DNA of 64,000 nt from Myxococcales bacterium (GTDB taxonomy: Bacteria > Myxococcota > UBA727 > JABDBI01): assembly GCA_023898405.1 (NCBI GenBank), contig CP060221.1, positions 2,061,501-2,125,500 on the forward strand, given 5' to 3'. Below the pieces are notes generated by a model. The model saw only the letters and a program-made list of their open reading frames with translations, searched no databases and had not been told where the DNA came from. Numbering within the stretch: position 1 is the first letter of the stretch; each line of letters begins with the position of its first letter. Below, in pieces: positions 34,034 through 43,601 of the stretch. The position numbers and the translations under genes were made by a program.

Positions 34034-34480
34034 TCAAGCGATAGAGTGATGTGCATGAAAAATAGTTTTTGCAGATACAAAACCATTGCTCGAGTGAAGC
34101 TTAATTATAATGTCTGCCTTATCAAAAAGACTAGGCATGCGTTGGGGCCACTCAACCAGGCGCAGAGCGTGAGGATCCATTAATGCATCGGCTAGTCCTA
34201 AGTCATAAATCTCGTTTGGTTCCTCAATACGATAGAGATCGAAATGATAGATAGAAAAATTTCCCATATAGGAATTCATATAGCTGTAGGTAGGGCTTGG
34301 GATAGAAATATTATTATTGAGCAGTTGCCTGAGAAAAGCCTGGGCAAAGGTGGTTTTGCCTGCTCCTAAATTTCCTGATAACAAGATAAGTAAAGGCTTT
34401 TTGCCATATTTTTTAGCCAAAGAACGGGCATATTCTTGGGTATCACAAACACTCGCAAGCTTATTCTCAATAGTTTTCAT
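34034..34480 (-). CDS. tsaE: tRNA t6A biosynthesis ATPase TsaE
   Basis: TsaE is the P-loop ATPase that works with TsaB and TsaD to make threonylcarbamoyladenosine at tRNA position 37. It has 148 residues. Walker A is GNLGAGKTT. The family blocks SPTYSYMNSY, IYHFDLYRI and VEWPQRM are present. It follows nnrD with a 13-base gap, a common pairing in bacteria; tsaD is also in this window at 49.9 kb. Confidence 0.94.
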   Translation of the reverse strand: MKTIENKLASVCDTQEYARSLAKKYGKKPLLILLSGNLGAGKTTFAQAFLRQLLNNNISIPSPTYSYMNSYMGNFSIYHFDLYRIEEPNEIYDLGLADALMDPHALRLVEWPQRMPSLFDKADIIIKLHSSNGFVSAKTIFHAHHSIA

Positions 34481-34493
34481 ATTCCTGGGACTA

Positions 34494-35411
34494 TCAAAAT
34501 TTTCTTTTTAATAAATATGGGAAATGCTGACTAAGTTCGCTTGGAAGCATACCTCGATCCATAAGAAAAGAATTTTTTCGCGCAGCCGCAATCATAAGAT
34601 TCACTGCTAAAATAGCCGCTTCCAGCAGCGAATTAGTTTGAGAAACTAAGCCAGCTATCGCTCCAGCTAAAAGATCACCGCTCCCCCCGGTGGATAAAAG
34701 AGGAGCATTTCCCTCCAAAGCAAAGATTCCCATTTTTTTATGATAAATAAGCGTGGTAGAGCCCTTGAGTAGCCAAATGATCGAACATTTTTTATTGATG
34801 GGAAGGGTTGCAAGCCTGTTTAAAGCTGCCAATCGATCTGATTCAAGAGTTGCAATACTTATATCCAACAGCAGAGCCGCTTCTTTTGGGTGAGGGGTGC
34901 ATAAGACTGAAGTACCCATGAAAGCAGGATCAAGACGCTTGAGTAAATTAAGTGCATCAGCATCGATGATGATATTCGGTACTATCGCTCCTGCTTGGTG
35001 GAGCATTTCTAATCCCCAGTTTTGTAAATTTGTATCTTTACTAAGACCAGGTCCTATCACTAAGGCTGATATTTTTTTGAGATATTCTATTGTCAGATCG
35101 CGATCTTTTATTTTTATAAATTCAAAAAGGTCGGCTGGGTGGTGCTGTATAGAATCTTTACACAAAAGAGTAGCAAGCCCTGTACCTGCACGTAAAGCCC
35201 CAAGAAGTGAGAGCCTTGAAGCGCCTATAAAATTTTCATGTCCCTGAAGAGCAAGAACATGGCCAAAAGTTCCCTTGTGGCTATGAGGATCAAGTGGAAG
35301 CAAAAGCTCGTGCAGTACTCGATCACAAGCGAAGTGATAGCATGGAATGCCATCAAAATTTTTAAGTGTGATAAACACATGCTTTTTGATGAGCTTATCG
35401 ATGGTAGTCAT
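34494..35411 (-). CDS. nnrD: ADP/ATP-dependent NAD(P)HX dehydratase (carbohydrate-kinase-like domain only)
   Basis: This enzyme repairs hydrated NAD(P)H using a nucleotide phosphate donor. It has 305 residues and covers only the C-terminal (YjeF-C) domain. Landmarks are GTFGHVLALQGHENFIGAS, VIGPGLSKD, IIDADALNLL, CTPHPKEAALLL and the catalytic GNAPLLSTGGSGDLLAGAIAG. The NnrE epimerase domain, usually fused at the N-terminus, is absent. Only a short extension (residues 1-38) replaces it. It lies between a TPR gene and tsaE on the minus strand. Confidence 0.92.
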   Translation of the reverse strand: MTTIDKLIKKHVFITLKNFDGIPCYHFACDRVLHELLLPLDPHSHKGTFGHVLALQGHENFIGASRLSLLGALRAGTGLATLLCKDSIQHHPADLFEFIKIKDRDLTIEYLKKISALVIGPGLSKDTNLQNWGLEMLHQAGAIVPNIIIDADALNLLKRLDPAFMGTSVLCTPHPKEAALLLDISIATLESDRLAALNRLATLPINKKCSIIWLLKGSTTLIYHKKMGIFALEGNAPLLSTGGSGDLLAGAIAGLVSQTNSLLEAAILAVNLMIAAARKNSFLMDRGMLPSELSQHFPYLLKRKF

Positions 35412-35417
35412 AATTCT

Positions 35418-37415
35418 TTATTTCTCACGAGAATCTTTCTTTCCCAATGTAAGCCGCCATAAAAGATTGGCAATATTAGGATCGACTGGATTTTCTTTAA
35501 AAGCTAACAAAGCGTGCTTTTTGGCTTCTGACTCGTCACCACTTTGTATGTGCAAGTATGCAAGGCTTTCGTGTGCGGGGGCAAAATTAGGATTACATTG
35601 CAAGGCTTTGGTGAACATACTCAATGCTTCTTTAGTTCTCGATGCAAGCATGTAACCATTGCCTAGATTAGATAAAAAATTAGCTGAAGCGGGAGAAAGC
35701 CTTACGGCTCTTTCAAAGGCTTTGATTGCATCATCGATTTTTCCGCATTCAAGATTAATGCGTCCTAGGCTATCGGCCACTTCCGGATCTTGCGGCAAAA
35801 GATCAAAAGCTCGCTTGATAAAAGGTAGTGCCACTGAAGCCTGACCAAGTTCAAGGTGTGCTGAACCTAGAGCGTTCAGAATATCAGGATCGGTTCTGTC
35901 TTGCCTAAGCGCTTTTTGAAAATATTCTACTGCCATGCTCCATTCATGAAGGCATTCGTAAGCAAGACCAATAAGGTAATGATCGTGTCCTGGTGGCATG
36001 CTTTGCTTCATAGTATGAGCGGTATCAAGCAAATCAAAAAATTCGTGAGGCACTTTACTGAAATGGAATGTACCAGCACCATGATTTGGCAGTAGTTTTT
36101 TTTCAAATAAAGAAAGAGGATCTGCGCCATCGGTGGCAACCATTTTAAAGAGAGTCTCTGCTTTACGGTTGACCTCGTTGATCTCTTGCCACGATGCAGA
36201 TTCTGTAGCGATCGTGAGTACATCTTCGTTGTGTGCGATAAGGCGTGCGCTCTTTTCAACAGGAATCTCTAGTTGCTCAAAAACACCTTTTACAAGCTTT
36301 GGAAAAATAGCGATGCTGGCTACTTGCTCACCGACTAAAGAGAAGGCTTGAGGATTATTTTCATCTGAAAAAATAACGCGTGCTTGATAGTTATGTCTGG
36401 CCAAATGTCGAGATGAACGAGCAAGCCATCTTTCATAGCTTAGATTGGGATGTGCGCCAGAATAAGAAATGGGATGCTGTTTGCCTGCGTATTCTTTGGC
36501 TGCACAAATGGCATAACCATTTTGGATACAGGAAAGTGAATGGGGGCGAGCTTTTAAATGAATTAAAGAACGAACAGCAACTGTGGGAAAGGAAGAAGAG
36601 GTGTCAAGATCGCTTATTTTAAATCCACTTAAATTTTCTTCTATGCTCTCTTTGAAATTTCCCGCCAGCATATCATCAGTGAGACTTGCATAGTCAAAGT
36701 TTTTGCTTACACCTTCATAGCTGTAGCGTAGGAGACCATCGCTCAGCTGCCATTTTAAATTTTTGAAATTTTTTTCCAACGTCTTATGCAACAAAGGAAA
36801 AATAAGAAAACGTTTTTCAAGTTGATGCATTTCAGCTGTGATGCTTTTTTTGATGGGCTCGTTTCGCCATAAAGCATAGGCTACGAGCTGGGAAATATTA
36901 AATGGACAATGATATTTATTATTTGAAAGTATTAATGTTTTATTTGAGAGTTTCTCTGTGATAATTAAGTTCAATTTATTGATATTATTTTTAAGCTGAT
37001 CTTCTATGCTTGATGAATGATAAAAAAATATTACATGTGTTTTGGGGTCGTATTGATAATAGTTGCTTAAATATTGAGCCCAATTGCAATCTTTTTCGTT
37101 GTAACAAAGATTTTTTATTTGGTTAAAAGTAAGTTTAATTAATGGGGTATTATCATGTCGGTTTGGTAGTATCGAATATTGAGCACGATCAGATATTTTT
37201 TTTATCTCAATGGGTGAGATGTTGTGAGTTTTAGGAATGGTAAGAACAAAGATTCCAGGTTGAATTTCTTGGAGCAAGTTTTTTTGCTGTGTGCACGAAT
37301 CTTTTGCTTGGGAAATAATACACGTATCAAGGCTTAATTGCTTGATGTCATCATAATTATTTCCGATCCAATCTATGGCGGTTGCTAAATAATCTGTATC
37401 TATTTTTTTAGTCAT
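35418..37415 (-). CDS. Large TPR-repeat protein with uncharacterised N-terminal region
   Basis: A 665-residue product without signal peptide. The N-terminal about 460 residues match no family I recognise; they contain a Ser/Arg/His-rich block (YERWLARSSRHLARHNYQARV) preceded by a Cys pair region (SCIQNGYAICAAKEYAG). The C-terminal third has about five tandem TPR units (for example WSMAVEYFQKALRQD, DDAIKAFERAVRLSP, KEALSMFTKALQCNP), a protein-interaction scaffold. The stop lies six bases before the nnrD start, so the two are probably co-transcribed. Role unknown. Confidence 0.75.
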   Translation of the reverse strand: MTKKIDTDYLATAIDWIGNNYDDIKQLSLDTCIISQAKDSCTQQKNLLQEIQPGIFVLTIPKTHNISPIEIKKISDRAQYSILPNRHDNTPLIKLTFNQIKNLCYNEKDCNWAQYLSNYYQYDPKTHVIFFYHSSSIEDQLKNNINKLNLIITEKLSNKTLILSNNKYHCPFNISQLVAYALWRNEPIKKSITAEMHQLEKRFLIFPLLHKTLEKNFKNLKWQLSDGLLRYSYEGVSKNFDYASLTDDMLAGNFKESIEENLSGFKISDLDTSSSFPTVAVRSLIHLKARPHSLSCIQNGYAICAAKEYAGKQHPISYSGAHPNLSYERWLARSSRHLARHNYQARVIFSDENNPQAFSLVGEQVASIAIFPKLVKGVFEQLEIPVEKSARLIAHNEDVLTIATESASWQEINEVNRKAETLFKMVATDGADPLSLFEKKLLPNHGAGTFHFSKVPHEFFDLLDTAHTMKQSMPPGHDHYLIGLAYECLHEWSMAVEYFQKALRQDRTDPDILNALGSAHLELGQASVALPFIKRAFDLLPQDPEVADSLGRINLECGKIDDAIKAFERAVRLSPASANFLSNLGNGYMLASRTKEALSMFTKALQCNPNFAPAHESLAYLHIQSGDESEAKKHALLAFKENPVDPNIANLLWRLTLGKKDSREK

Positions 37416-37556
37416 TGAAAAAATATATCACCGAAATAATTGATAGATTTTTTAAAAAATAAATATATAAAAATTCCTTTGATGTTGGCTTGGTTGGCTT
37501 AAGAAACGCTGCGTGGTCAAAGGTGAGTTTTTTTGCGCAAGAATTTTATTTGATGA

Positions 37557-39935
37557 TTAAAGAGGAGAGTTTTGCAAGAATTCTATTCTCGCCAGCATAT
37601 CGTTGAGCACAATCGTAACAGCAGTTTTTTGAGCGTGATTAAGAAGAGCAAGATAGATGTTTTTAGCTTGTGAGTAGTTTTTTAGATGGAAATTGCTTTG
37701 AGCAAGCATGAGCTGCAATTCTTGCAAAAGTTCTTTGGGGAGCAGAGCTTGATTTTTATAAAGCTCTTCAATAATAGCTAATGCTCGTTGATAATCTTTG
37801 TCTCTCATTAAGATTCGTGCATAGAGGTATTGACCAATACTAAGCTCACTATTTTTTATTCTGATATTTTTTCCCAAATTCATTCCGAGCCTAGAGACAA
37901 GTGATAACAGCTTATTATTTTTGGCAAATGTGGTTTGAAGGATAGCGATTGAGAGTGGGCTTTGAATTGGGTTGAATAAAAGTTGTTTGCCAATGGCAAT
38001 TTGGCGTTTGCTTGCTTGATTAAGGTACTCGGGATCGATATTTTGCAGAACTTGTGAAGCTTTTGAAAAATCATCTTGGTAGATCAGAGCACTGCATTGA
38101 TCAAGCCATAATTCATTAAATTCAGCGGCATGTGGGGAGTAGCGCTCTTCAAGATTCTTGATCAAGGCCAATGTCATTTGGTAACGTCCTTGATTCAGCA
38201 GACTTGTTTGAGCTTTCTTTATAAGAGCGATTTGGGCTCTTTGAGGAAGGGAGGAAATTGAAGTCAGTGCTGAAGTGTAGTTGTCATTGAGTATATTTCT
38301 CTTAAAAGCAGATTTTTGCTTATGATAAGGGTCTTGGCAGTTATTGCCCAAGATGCTGCTGCGGTCAAAATTATGCTTTGCCCATAAAAGTGCATAGGCT
38401 TCAATCGGCTTTTCAAGTTCCTTTCTAAATGCTGTGATTGTCTGTGTCTTTTCTTTATCGGAGGCAAATAGATAATCAATTGTTCCTTGAGCAATAAGGA
38501 CTTTTAGCCGTTCGCTTGCTCTTTCTTTATGAGCGGAGTGCTCCAATACAAAAGCTAAAAAAGCTCCGGCAAAAATATATGAGGAGTGAGGATGGCTTAA
38601 AGCAAAGCGAGTGGGATCCAAAGAAAAGAGCTCTTCAATATTGATTCCCAATCCTGCTTGATGAAGCGCTTGGGCTTGCTCGAACATGCTCAAATCATTC
38701 TCTATGGCAAGCTCAGGCGTCAGATACATAGCCAGTCCTTCAGTTAGAGCCATATTGGGTATAATTCCCAATCGTCCAGGGAGCCCAAGTAAGGTCTGAC
38801 TATATTCACCAATATAAATGTGAGCAAGTTCATGACCTAAAACTGGGTGAGGAATGCTCGCCAAAGAGATATGAAGTTCCCGGTGTTTGGGAAGAGCAAA
38901 GTGTACGTGGGCTGCTCCTGTATAGGTGAATTTTGCCTGGTCGTTTGGATAAAGCCAAATGGTGATAGGTTTTGAAAGCTTAGGGGGCAAAAACTTTCTG
39001 ATGCGATTTTGGTAAAGCAGTGCTTCATTAAGAATTTCTCGAGCCTGTTGTTCTGAGACCAATTCAGGATTGGTTCTGACAATTATGCTGTTATGAGATA
39101 CGGATAGAGAATAATCCGACTCAAGAGAAGCATGATTTTTTCCTATGTTTTTTAAACTCTGCCAATGGGTGACGGTTGCGCTGAGCAAAAGAAATAAAAT
39201 TAGGAAAGAATTCTTTATAGGGTGATTACTGCTGCTGTTAAAAAAACTTGTGCGAGAATGGGTTTGAAATGTAAATCCAAAAATTATTAAAGCTGTTGCG
39301 ATTAAGAGTGTTGCGGTTCTAAAGCCAACCATCCCTAAATTAAGAGCGCTTCCTGCCAAAAGATCTGAGCTGATCATCAAAGAGGCATGAGTTAATACTC
39401 GAAAGCTGGTTTCCTGCCACCAAGCTAAAAAAATCCAGGCATAGTAAAAAAGATATCCTGTGACAAAAATAATTATCCTTAGCCATAAAGGCCTAAAGAT
39501 CGTTGCAATGAGAGCACCTACGCTAACATTGAGAAGAAGCGGTGGAAGAAGAGTGATAAAAAATGGGGTTAATCCAGCCCCCGGACTGCAACTATGAATA
39601 AATAAGCCATTGTAGAGAAGCAGCAGGCTATAGCATCCAACAATAACGGAGGCCCAAAATAATTCTTTCAGAAAAACTAAACGAAAATTGGGGGTATTTT
39701 TTTCAGTTTTATGAAGAGCGCTGGCCAAGCAAAAAATCGGGCCTAAAATAATAATAAATAAATTTGCCGCCTCAAAGCCTGCTGTGCCGATCAAAGGCAT
39801 TTTCCGATTGAGCAAAAAAAATATAACAGCCACTAAGAAAATAATTGCGCGCACGATCAATGAAAGATTTATTTTTTGCCAGGTTCGCACGGAATCACCC
39901 CATAAGTGACTGAAAAAAAACATGATTTTTATCAC
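37557..39935 (-). CDS. Membrane protein with gluzincin-type metallopeptidase domain and TPR-like C-terminus
   Basis: A 792-residue product. Six or more hydrophobic segments fill residues about 25-260. A domain with HELAH (His368, Glu369, His372) and a downstream LTEGLAMY glutamate (Glu399) follows, the HExxH...E layout of gluzincins (peptidase MA-like). The C-terminal part is helical with TPR-like units (YARILMRDKDYQRALAIIEELY, LAQSNFHLKNYSQAKNIYLAL). Membrane anchor, peptidase and TPR together suggest a periplasm-facing protease or chaperone, but no homologue can be named. The start is GTG 39935 or ATG 39923; neither has a strong ribosome site. Confidence 0.72.
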   Translation of the reverse strand: MIKIMFFFSHLWGDSVRTWQKINLSLIVRAIIFLVAVIFFLLNRKMPLIGTAGFEAANLFIIILGPIFCLASALHKTEKNTPNFRLVFLKELFWASVIVGCYSLLLLYNGLFIHSCSPGAGLTPFFITLLPPLLLNVSVGALIATIFRPLWLRIIIFVTGYLFYYAWIFLAWWQETSFRVLTHASLMISSDLLAGSALNLGMVGFRTATLLIATALIIFGFTFQTHSRTSFFNSSSNHPIKNSFLILFLLLSATVTHWQSLKNIGKNHASLESDYSLSVSHNSIIVRTNPELVSEQQAREILNEALLYQNRIRKFLPPKLSKPITIWLYPNDQAKFTYTGAAHVHFALPKHRELHISLASIPHPVLGHELAHIYIGEYSQTLLGLPGRLGIIPNMALTEGLAMYLTPELAIENDLSMFEQAQALHQAGLGINIEELFSLDPTRFALSHPHSSYIFAGAFLAFVLEHSAHKERASERLKVLIAQGTIDYLFASDKEKTQTITAFRKELEKPIEAYALLWAKHNFDRSSILGNNCQDPYHKQKSAFKRNILNDNYTSALTSISSLPQRAQIALIKKAQTSLLNQGRYQMTLALIKNLEERYSPHAAEFNELWLDQCSALIYQDDFSKASQVLQNIDPEYLNQASKRQIAIGKQLLFNPIQSPLSIAILQTTFAKNNKLLSLVSRLGMNLGKNIRIKNSELSIGQYLYARILMRDKDYQRALAIIEELYKNQALLPKELLQELQLMLAQSNFHLKNYSQAKNIYLALLNHAQKTAVTIVLNDMLARIEFLQNSPL

Positions 39936-40016
39936 AAGCCATCAGAGTTTCATAAAAATGATAGCAATTTTTGAGTGAGCCAATTTTTTAGAAATTAATG
40001 AAACACACTAAAATTG

Positions 40017-41576
40017 CTAGCGTTTCTTATTTTTCTTTCTAGCTTGTTTTTGTTGCTTTCGTTTATCTTTCTTTTGTTTGCTCGATACTTTGGGTGCAAC
40101 AAACTGTGGTGCAGGTGGTCGAGCTTGGCCGCCCATCATGTTTGGTCCAAACATATCTAGAGGGTTGCTTCCTGCCGGTTGCCCATAATTTTGAGCAATC
40201 TGCGACATGCGGTTCATATTTTTGAACATAGGCATTTGAGCCATTGCGTTGGGATTTTTACCCAATGATTGCATCATCTGTCTCATCATCATGAAACGCT
40301 CAATAAGAGCCTCGAGCTCAGAAAGCTTATGACCACTACCTTTGGCTACACGTTCCCTGCGACGCTTTACCTTAGCCAGCAATTCAGGGAAATTTCTTTC
40401 TTGCTCAGTCATTGAGGAAATCATCGCTTCAAATTTATTGAACTCGCGCTCATCAACTTTGGCTTGACCACCAAGCATATCTTGCATACCAGGCAGACGC
40501 TCAAGGATCGATTGAAATGAACCTAGTTTTCTAATCATCTTGAGCTGTTTAATAAAATCATTGAATGAAAATGAGCCACGCATAAGACGTTTAACATCGG
40601 CTTCAGCTTCTTTTTCATCCACATGTTTTTCAAAATCTTTGACTAGCGAGACTACGTCGCCCATTCCAAGGATTCGGCTCGCTAAGCCTTGCGGCCGGAA
40701 AGGCTCTAGACTGTTGAGATCTTCTCCCATGCCGAGGAATTTAATAGGCTTTTTGGTGATTTCTTTGATAGATATGGCAGCGCCACCACGAGCGTCACCA
40801 TCCAATTTGGTCAGAATAAAGCCACTTATATCCAAGCGATTGTTAAACTGTGAGGCAGTGGTAACAGCATCTTGACCGATCATCGCATCAACAACCAAAA
40901 AGATATGTTGAGGGTTGATCATATCTTTTATATCATCCAGTTCGGCCATGAGTTTTTCATCAATAGCGAGACGGCCCGCTGTATCGAAAATGACTACATC
41001 GCATTTGAGCTCTTTGGCTTTTTGAAAACCTTGTTTGCAGATCTCTTGAGCGCTTGCGTTTTCAATGTGAAACACAGGGATCTTGAGGCGTTCACCTAAA
41101 ATTTCCAACTGATGAGCTGCTCCAGGCCGATAAATATCTGCTGCAACCAAAAGAGGTTTTTTATTTTTATCTTCTTTTAGATAGCGTGCAAGTTTAGCGC
41201 TGGTTGTAGTTTTTCCACTCCCTTGCAAACCAACCATCATAAATGAGGTAATGGGCTTGAAAAATTCAACCTCTTCACATTCAGGCCCCATGAGAGCTTC
41301 GAGCTCTTCATAGCAAATGCCAATAAAATGCTCACTGGGAGAAAGTTTATGGGTGCGCCCTTTCTTATCCGTTATAGAAGTTTTGATTGTCGCGCCAAGG
41401 CTGCGTTCCTTAACGCGGCTAATAAAAGTCTTGACTACTCCATACTCAACATCAGCTTCGAGCAAGGAAAGACGCACTTCTTTCAAAGCGCTGGCAATAT
41501 TGTTTTCATTTAATACGCTTTCTTTTTTAAGCAGATTTTTAGCGGCACTAAAACCTTTGGAAATTGTCTCAAGCAT
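40017..41576 (-). CDS. ffh: Signal recognition particle protein Ffh
   Basis: Ffh binds 4.5S RNA and signal sequences and targets membrane proteins to FtsY. It has 519 residues, somewhat longer than usual (about 450). The N/G domain has the P-loop GLQGSGKTTTSAKLA, DTAGRL and TKLDGDARGG. The Met-rich M domain (RFMMMRQMMQSLGK) follows. The extra length is a Gln/Pro/Asn/Met stretch and a strongly basic end (KQKKDKRKQQKQARKKNKKR). No 4.5S RNA gene was recognised nearby. Confidence 0.96.
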   Translation of the reverse strand: MLETISKGFSAAKNLLKKESVLNENNIASALKEVRLSLLEADVEYGVVKTFISRVKERSLGATIKTSITDKKGRTHKLSPSEHFIGICYEELEALMGPECEEVEFFKPITSFMMVGLQGSGKTTTSAKLARYLKEDKNKKPLLVAADIYRPGAAHQLEILGERLKIPVFHIENASAQEICKQGFQKAKELKCDVVIFDTAGRLAIDEKLMAELDDIKDMINPQHIFLVVDAMIGQDAVTTASQFNNRLDISGFILTKLDGDARGGAAISIKEITKKPIKFLGMGEDLNSLEPFRPQGLASRILGMGDVVSLVKDFEKHVDEKEAEADVKRLMRGSFSFNDFIKQLKMIRKLGSFQSILERLPGMQDMLGGQAKVDEREFNKFEAMISSMTEQERNFPELLAKVKRRRERVAKGSGHKLSELEALIERFMMMRQMMQSLGKNPNAMAQMPMFKNMNRMSQIAQNYGQPAGSNPLDMFGPNMMGGQARPPAPQFVAPKVSSKQKKDKRKQQKQARKKNKKR

Positions 41577-41767
41577 GCACGAAGGCTCCCGCGCGAAAAG
41601 GTAAAATATACGGGCCGAAGGCTAGTCTAATCTGAAGGCTTGTTCAAGCGGGTGTTTATAAACGCCAGGTTTTTGAGTTTTTCTAGTCATAATTTTGTGT
41701 TGCTTGAAATGTTAATTTTTTTTTATCTGTTGTTGAGCCAAATCCCCGAATTACAAGAGGATAGGCC

Positions 41768-42187
41768 ATGAAAAAATTATTACTTCTCTCATCTGCGCTG
41801 TTTTGTTTTTTTGTTCAAGCCCACGGACATTATCTTAACAGTAGATGGGAAATTAAAAACGAAAGTTCGTTTGGTGATGCAGGAATAAGCTGTTGGGCCT
41901 ACGAACAAAACCAAGAAGATAGATTATTTTCCTATAAACTAGCAAGCAATCAAGAAAAAGTTCGTTACCTTGATTACAGCTATGCCGATGGCATGGGTTA
42001 TCCAAGCCCCGATACTCGACTGTATTGCCAAGTAAAATATAATTCCAAGGAGGCAGAACTCAATTTCCGAAGCATAAATTATGGATCCCACGTCATTATT
42101 ATTCTGAAAGATAATCAATTTTCGGCAAAGGTGACAGATTCATGGAACCCTGAAAATCAACAGGAATATAAAGTAGATCTGCGTTAA
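41768..42187 (+). CDS. Small secreted protein of unknown function
   Basis: A 139-residue product with a clear Sec signal peptide (MKKLLLLSSALFCFFVQAHG). The mature part is polar and probably beta-rich, with two cysteines (ISCWAYE and LYCQVKY) that could form one disulfide. The ribosome site is AGAGGATAGGCC ahead of the ATG. No family was recognised. It stands alone. Confidence 0.6.
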   Translation: MKKLLLLSSALFCFFVQAHGHYLNSRWEIKNESSFGDAGISCWAYEQNQEDRLFSYKLASNQEKVRYLDYSYADGMGYPSPDTRLYCQVKYNSKEAELNFRSINYGSHVIIILKDNQFSAKVTDSWNPENQQEYKVDLR

Positions 42188-42512
42188 GTGTTTGCTGCTT
42201 ATTCAATTTGAAATAAATATTTTTAGTACGCTCTTTTTTGAAGGGGGCAAAACAGTTTTTGTCCCTTGATATTGAACAATCACTCTGGGTGAATTTTTTT
42301 TGCAGCGAGCCGAGCATTGCTTATGTTTAGTGGGTAAAAAAATATTATTTAAATATGCCCAAAAAACAATCGAATAGCTCATACTAAAGCCCTTTAAAAC
42401 TATAAATTCGCCTTTTGTAACAAGTGTCGCTAGGATAAATAAATGTTGTTGGCTTAATCAATGGTGCATTGATGAAAGCAAAAAAATAGATTTTTTCCAC
42501 CCCTAGGGTGCA
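42188..42512. other. 325-base intergenic region upstream of the IHF-like gene
   Basis: AT-rich. Near its right end, CACCC-CTA-GGGTG (42498-42510) is a short inverted repeat whose right arm is the ribosome site (AGGGTG) of the IHF-like gene, so it could hide that site when folded. Promoters are presumably further left. No gene was seen. Confidence 0.45.
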
Positions 42513-42854
42513 GTGGGTATACGAGTGACCAAAAGTGAATTAATTGATGATATCGCCCTACAAACACCAGAAATACAGCGACGCGATGTGGAGCTGGTGG
42601 TGAATACCATTTTACAAACCATGACAGAAGCATTATCCCGTGGGCAACGAATAGAAATAAGAGGTTTTGGTTCTTTTGTTCCTAAGCTTAGAAAGTCCAG
42701 AGCTGCTCGGAACCCCAGGACCGGTGATGAAGTGCAGGTGCCCCAAAAGTATGTGCCCTTTTTTACTGTAGGTAAGGAACTAAAAGAGCGCATTAACGAA
42801 GAGCCAACGAGAGAAAGTCTTTATGGCGGTAATAAATCTCCTTGGCAGGAGTAA
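42513..42854 (+). CDS. IHF/HU-family DNA-bending protein (IHF-beta-like)
   Basis: A nucleoid protein of 113 residues. It follows the HU/IHF fold: VTKSELIDDIALQTP, then EALSRGQRIEIRGFGSF, then the beta-arm with the DNA-intercalating ARNPRTGDEV. The arm and the RGFGSF block are closest to IHF subunits. A 20-residue tail (ERINEEPTRESLYGGNK) extends past the usual end. The start is GTG 42513 or GTG 42525; the former has AGGGTG directly upstream. The CinA-like gene follows nine bases after its stop. Confidence 0.92.
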   Translation: MGIRVTKSELIDDIALQTPEIQRRDVELVVNTILQTMTEALSRGQRIEIRGFGSFVPKLRKSRAARNPRTGDEVQVPQKYVPFFTVGKELKERINEEPTRESLYGGNKSPWQE

Positions 42855-42863
42855 AATCTACTT

Positions 42864-43601
42864 GTGAAAAAAACAGGACTGATCGTCATCGGTGACGAGA
42901 TTCTCAGCGGAAAAATTAAAGACGAGAATAGCTTTGTGTTCACATCGGTGATGTTTGAGCGAGGCGTCAAAGTAGAAAGGATTGAAGTAATTCCTGATCA
43001 GCTGGAAGCTATTGCCGATACAGTTAAACGTTTCAGCTCTCTGTACGATTATGTGTGTACTTCAGGGGGCGTTGGACCAACTCACGACGATCGTACCTTA
43101 GAGGGTATTTCGCTAGCGTTTAGAAAACCTCTTATCGAACATCAAGAAGCTTTTCGCTATTTTCAGCTAGCGCAAGAAAAAGCTGGTCGAGGCTCAGTCG
43201 TCAGCGATGCACAGCGAAAAATGTTGGCTTTTCCTAAAGGTAGTAAGGTGTATTTTGTGGAACCACTATGGCTTCCACTTATTCAGTTGAGAAATGTTTA
43301 TATATTTCCCGGAGTTCCTTTTCTATTTGAACGCTTACTCAAACATAACTCCTATTTGTTTGATGGCTCGCAATTTTTTAGAGAACTTATAGCTACTGAT
43401 AAAAGCGAAAGCACGATCGCTCATGACTTAAGCACCATCCAAGATCAATTTAATGAAGTTCAAATCGGCTCCTATCCTCAATCACCACAAAAAGATTTTA
43501 GGGTTTTGGTGAGCGTGGAGGGAGAAAATAAAGATCAGGTTTTAACGGTGGCAAATCTTTTACTCTCTGTGCTCGATGGAAGACGCGTTTTATACTATTA
43601 A
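42864..43601 (+). CDS. CinA-like molybdopterin-binding-domain protein (no amidase domain)
   Basis: A 245-residue protein of the CinA N-terminal (COG1058) family. The MoCF_biosynth/MPT-like fold is evident from GLIVIGDEILSGKIKDEN, the CTSGGVGPTHDDRT loop and VYIFPGVPFLFER. In CinA this domain carries ADP-ribose pyrophosphatase/NMN-related activity and is followed by a nicotinamide-nucleotide amidase domain; the latter is absent here. It starts with GTG 42864 and is likely co-transcribed with the IHF-like gene. It overlaps the convergent lipoprotein gene by four bases. Confidence 0.88.
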   Translation: MKKTGLIVIGDEILSGKIKDENSFVFTSVMFERGVKVERIEVIPDQLEAIADTVKRFSSLYDYVCTSGGVGPTHDDRTLEGISLAFRKPLIEHQEAFRYFQLAQEKAGRGSVVSDAQRKMLAFPKGSKVYFVEPLWLPLIQLRNVYIFPGVPFLFERLLKHNSYLFDGSQFFRELIATDKSESTIAHDLSTIQDQFNEVQIGSYPQSPQKDFRVLVSVEGENKDQVLTVANLLLSVLDGRRVLYY

